From Candidatus Aminicenantota bacterium (GTDB lineage: Bacteria > Acidobacteriota > Aminicenantia > Aminicenantales > Aminicenantaceae), in contig DAOUSP010000066.1 in NCBI GenBank assembly GCA_030627155.1, positions 1 to 6,883 on the forward strand: DNA of 6,883 nucleotides, read 5' to 3'. Under the pieces are notes generated by a model. The model worked only from the letters and a program-made list of their open reading frames with translations. It made no database searches and had not been told where the DNA came from. A program made the position numbers and the translations under genes. Shown piece after piece: positions 5,909 to 6,883 of the stretch. Within the stretch, counting starts at the first letter, position 1; every line of letters begins with the position of its first letter.

Positions 5909-5952
5909 ATAAATTTACAATTTATTATATATATTTCATTTAAATTTACAAT
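5909..5952. repeat. 12-bp direct repeat flanking the ferredoxin -10 box
   Basis: TAAATTTACAAT occurs at 5910-5921 and again at 5941-5952, start to start 31 bases, about three helical turns. The upstream copy overlaps the -35 hexamer and the other covers the predicted transcription start. The start-proximal copy is also palindromic, with seven-base arms around TAC (5909-5925); the other is a near-palindrome. This is operator-like geometry, with the caveat that A+T-rich DNA makes such matches more likely. Confidence 0.55.
5924..5951 (-). promoter_or_regulatory. Promoter of the ferredoxin gene
   Basis: On the - strand TTGTAA (5951-5946; 4/6) and a perfect TATAAT (5929-5924) are separated by 16 bases. 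Transcription would start near 5917, giving a leader of about 23 bases that contains the strong RBS. It sits between the TPR gene stop and the ferredoxin start, where a promoter is expected. Confidence 0.6.
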
Positions 5953-5960
5953 AAATAACC

Positions 5961-6617
5961 TTACTTTTTTTTCTCCAGTTTTGCTACTTTTTGTGATGCC
6001 TCATAGCCGTAATAAGACTGCTGGAATTCATCACGAATTTTCATGTAAAGCTCTGTTGCTTGTTGAATATCACCTTTTTGCTCTAACGCCTGTGCTTTGT
6101 GGAAGAGGATGACATCAAAGGGGAAATTCTTAGGTTTTTTGGCTTCGATTTTATCGTATATTTTAAGTGCATCTTCATATTTTTTTTGCTTGATATAAAC
6201 CTGAGCCACTAAATCCTTAGCTTTATAATAGATGATGTCTTTATTTCTTTCTGGAATCCTTTTCAGGCACTCGATAGTCTTATCCCATTCTTCTTTCTCG
6301 AACCAATAAGAGGCAAGTTCAAGATAACCAATTCTTGTCAGCGTACCTTTGCCTGCTAACTTTTCAAGCTCTTCAACTTTTGTACTGTCATTGTTCAACT
6401 CTGTGCTTATTTCGAAAATCTGATTGAGAAGGAAGCTTTCCTTTTTTACGTTATGCGCCTTTACAACTTTTACTCCAAGAATTATCACGCATATCAATAC
6501 AACCGCCACAAATCCTGCTATAATCTGTTTTGTCCACTTCCTGGCAAATTTCACGAACTTAGTGAGTGTAGTGGCAAGTTCATCTTCTTTAAGCTGCTTT
6601 CTTTCTTTTCTTTTCAT
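5961..6617 (-). CDS. Membrane-anchored TPR protein, YfgM-like
   Basis: The 218-residue product has a basic N-terminus (1-30), one hydrophobic segment at about 31-53 and no signal cleavage site. The rest is helical, so the C-terminal domain should sit on the outer face of the membrane, the architecture of YfgM-type proteins. Helix pairs resembling tetratricopeptide repeats occur at about 96-123, 132-162 (AKDLVAQVYIKQKKYEDALK) and 167-199 (AQALEQKGDIQQATELY). TPR proteins of this layout act as adaptors or chaperones in envelope protein assembly; a specific partner cannot be read here. ATG 6617 is supported by AGGAGT five bases upstream. The 3' end contains eight A in a row encoding the terminal Lys residues. 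The ferredoxin gene lies 66 bases downstream with its own promoter. I found no convincing promoter upstream of this gene. Confidence 0.85.
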   Translation of the reverse strand: MKRKERKQLKEDELATTLTKFVKFARKWTKQIIAGFVAVVLICVIILGVKVVKAHNVKKESFLLNQIFEISTELNNDSTKVEELEKLAGKGTLTRIGYLELASYWFEKEEWDKTIECLKRIPERNKDIIYYKAKDLVAQVYIKQKKYEDALKIYDKIEAKKPKNFPFDVILFHKAQALEQKGDIQQATELYMKIRDEFQQSYYGYEASQKVAKLEKKK

Positions 6618-6622
6618 TGGCT

Positions 6623-6628
6623 ACTCCT
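6623..6628 (-). promoter_or_regulatory. RBS of the TPR gene
   Basis: AGGAGT on the - strand lies five bases before the ATG at 6617 and fixes that start. Confidence 0.75.
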
Positions 6629-6640
6629 ATTTCTTATGAT

Positions 6641-6715
6641 ATGGATGCATTTAATATTTTTATCACATTTATTAAAGAAATAAAAGAACTGTTCGAGGAA
6701 GAAAGTAAACAGTGA
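6641..6715 (+). CDS. Doubtful 24-residue ORF
   Basis: ATG 6641 opens a frame of 24 codons ending in TGA at 6713-6715. The peptide starts MDAFNIFITF and continues IKEIKELFEEESKQ, a plausible amphipathic helix with a hydrophobic start. No Shine-Dalgarno sequence precedes it, and it lies where the promoter of the divergent TPR gene should be. It may be noncoding, or a remnant of a longer gene. Confidence 0.2.
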   Translation: MDAFNIFITFIKEIKELFEEESKQ

Positions 6716-6728
6716 GGAGTTAGGAGTT
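6715..6728 (+). repeat. Tandem AGGAGTT pair
   Basis: AGGAGTT occurs twice back to back (6715-6721, 6722-6728), preceded by GTG. Short purine-rich tandem runs of this look are scattered in intergenic regions of many genomes. Alone it shows no function, and no good start codon follows at RBS distance. Confidence 0.45.
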
Positions 6729-6763
6729 GAAAAACCTTCCTATGATTTGATAAACTTATGAAC

Positions 6764-6785
6764 AGGTGCCAAAAAAGGTGCCTGG
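6764..6785. repeat. AGGTGCC direct repeat, dispersed-repeat candidate
   Basis: AGGTGCC at 6764-6770 is repeated at 6776-6782, separated by five A, and the second copy continues as TGG. The G+C-rich motif stands out from the A+T-rich surroundings. It resembles GGTGCC/GGCACC-rich short interspersed elements, some linked to REP-associated transposases, but no second element or transposase is in the window. Confidence 0.35.
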
Positions 6786-6830
6786 CTCTTTATGTTTTTA
6801 AGGGGCCTTGCATTCTTATGTCATCTTTTT

Positions 6831-6883
6831 GCGCCTGTAGCTCAGTATGGACAGAGCAAGGGATTCCTAATCCCTGTGTCGCA
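6831..6883 (+). tRNA. tRNA-Arg (CCT anticodon), 3' end outside the window
   Basis: Visible parts are the acceptor 5' strand GCGCCTG (6831-6837), TA at positions 8-9, the D-stem GCTC (6840-6843) paired with GAGC (6854-6857), and the anticodon stem AGGGA (6859-6863) paired with TCCCT (6871-6875). The loop TTCCTAA (6864-6870) gives anticodon CCT at 6866-6868, which decodes AGG arginine codons. The variable loop begins at 6876. The T-arm, acceptor 3' strand and any encoded CCA lie past the right edge. No clear promoter is visible just upstream. Confidence 0.95.

Noticed and set aside
6424..6683. Two overlapping + strand ORFs opposite the 5' end of the TPR gene
   Set aside because: Their Phe/Leu/Ser-rich products are what the reverse of a Lys/Glu-rich gene gives. 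The TPR gene has a strong RBS and a coherent domain layout.
6618..6830. Search for a promoter of the TPR gene and of the tRNA
   Set aside because: TATCAT on the - strand near the TPR RBS has no -35 at proper spacing, and no hexamer pair fits upstream of 6831, so none was called.
1..6883. CRISPR array, integrase, transposase, toxin-antitoxin or defence genes
   Set aside because: No repeat-spacer pattern and no protein with such motifs was seen; the genes are metabolic, maturation or envelope types.

Overview
The window reads as an A+T-rich bacterial chromosome fragment. It carries six protein genes (one cut by the left edge) and the first two thirds of a tRNA-Arg gene cut by the right edge. 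Gene content suggests an anaerobic or facultative hydrogen-metabolising bacterium: a hydrogenase maturation factor (HypF), the iron-sulfur epoxyqueuosine reductase QueH, and a small 2[4Fe-4S] ferredoxin. This mix, with an EGY1-like membrane protease and a membrane-anchored TPR protein, fits Desulfobacterota, Nitrospirota or a related candidate phylum. That placement is inference from family impressions, not a search result.

Left part, + strand (1-3524). The 3' end of a highly charged coiled-coil protein is followed by a 111-base gap with direct repeats and a possible promoter. Then come queH and hypF, 3 to 15 bases apart depending on the hypF start, so almost certainly cotranscribed. QueH performs the last step of queuosine synthesis in tRNA. 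HypF makes the carbamoyl/cyano group for the NiFe-hydrogenase active site. No other hyp or hydrogenase genes are in view.

Right part, - strand (3531-6617), in transcription order: a TPR protein with one membrane anchor (6617-5961), a ferredoxin with its own good promoter and strong RBS (5894-5646), a perfect 12-bp terminator hairpin, a site-2-type zinc metalloprotease starting 10 bases after the terminator U-tract (5577-4603), a 307-base gap with palindromes and a possible promoter, and an uncharacterised membrane protein with a zinc ribbon and a GTG start (4295-3531). The last gene converges on hypF with 6 bases between stop codons.

Right end (6618-6883). This is mostly noncoding, with a doubtful 24-codon ORF, two short repeat clusters and a tRNA-Arg(CCT) missing its T-arm and acceptor 3' strand.

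I see no CRISPR array, integrase, transposase, toxin-antitoxin pair or defence system. The least explained items are the zinc-ribbon membrane protein, the direct-repeat operator-like element over the ferredoxin promoter, and the terminator set almost against the protease start codon.
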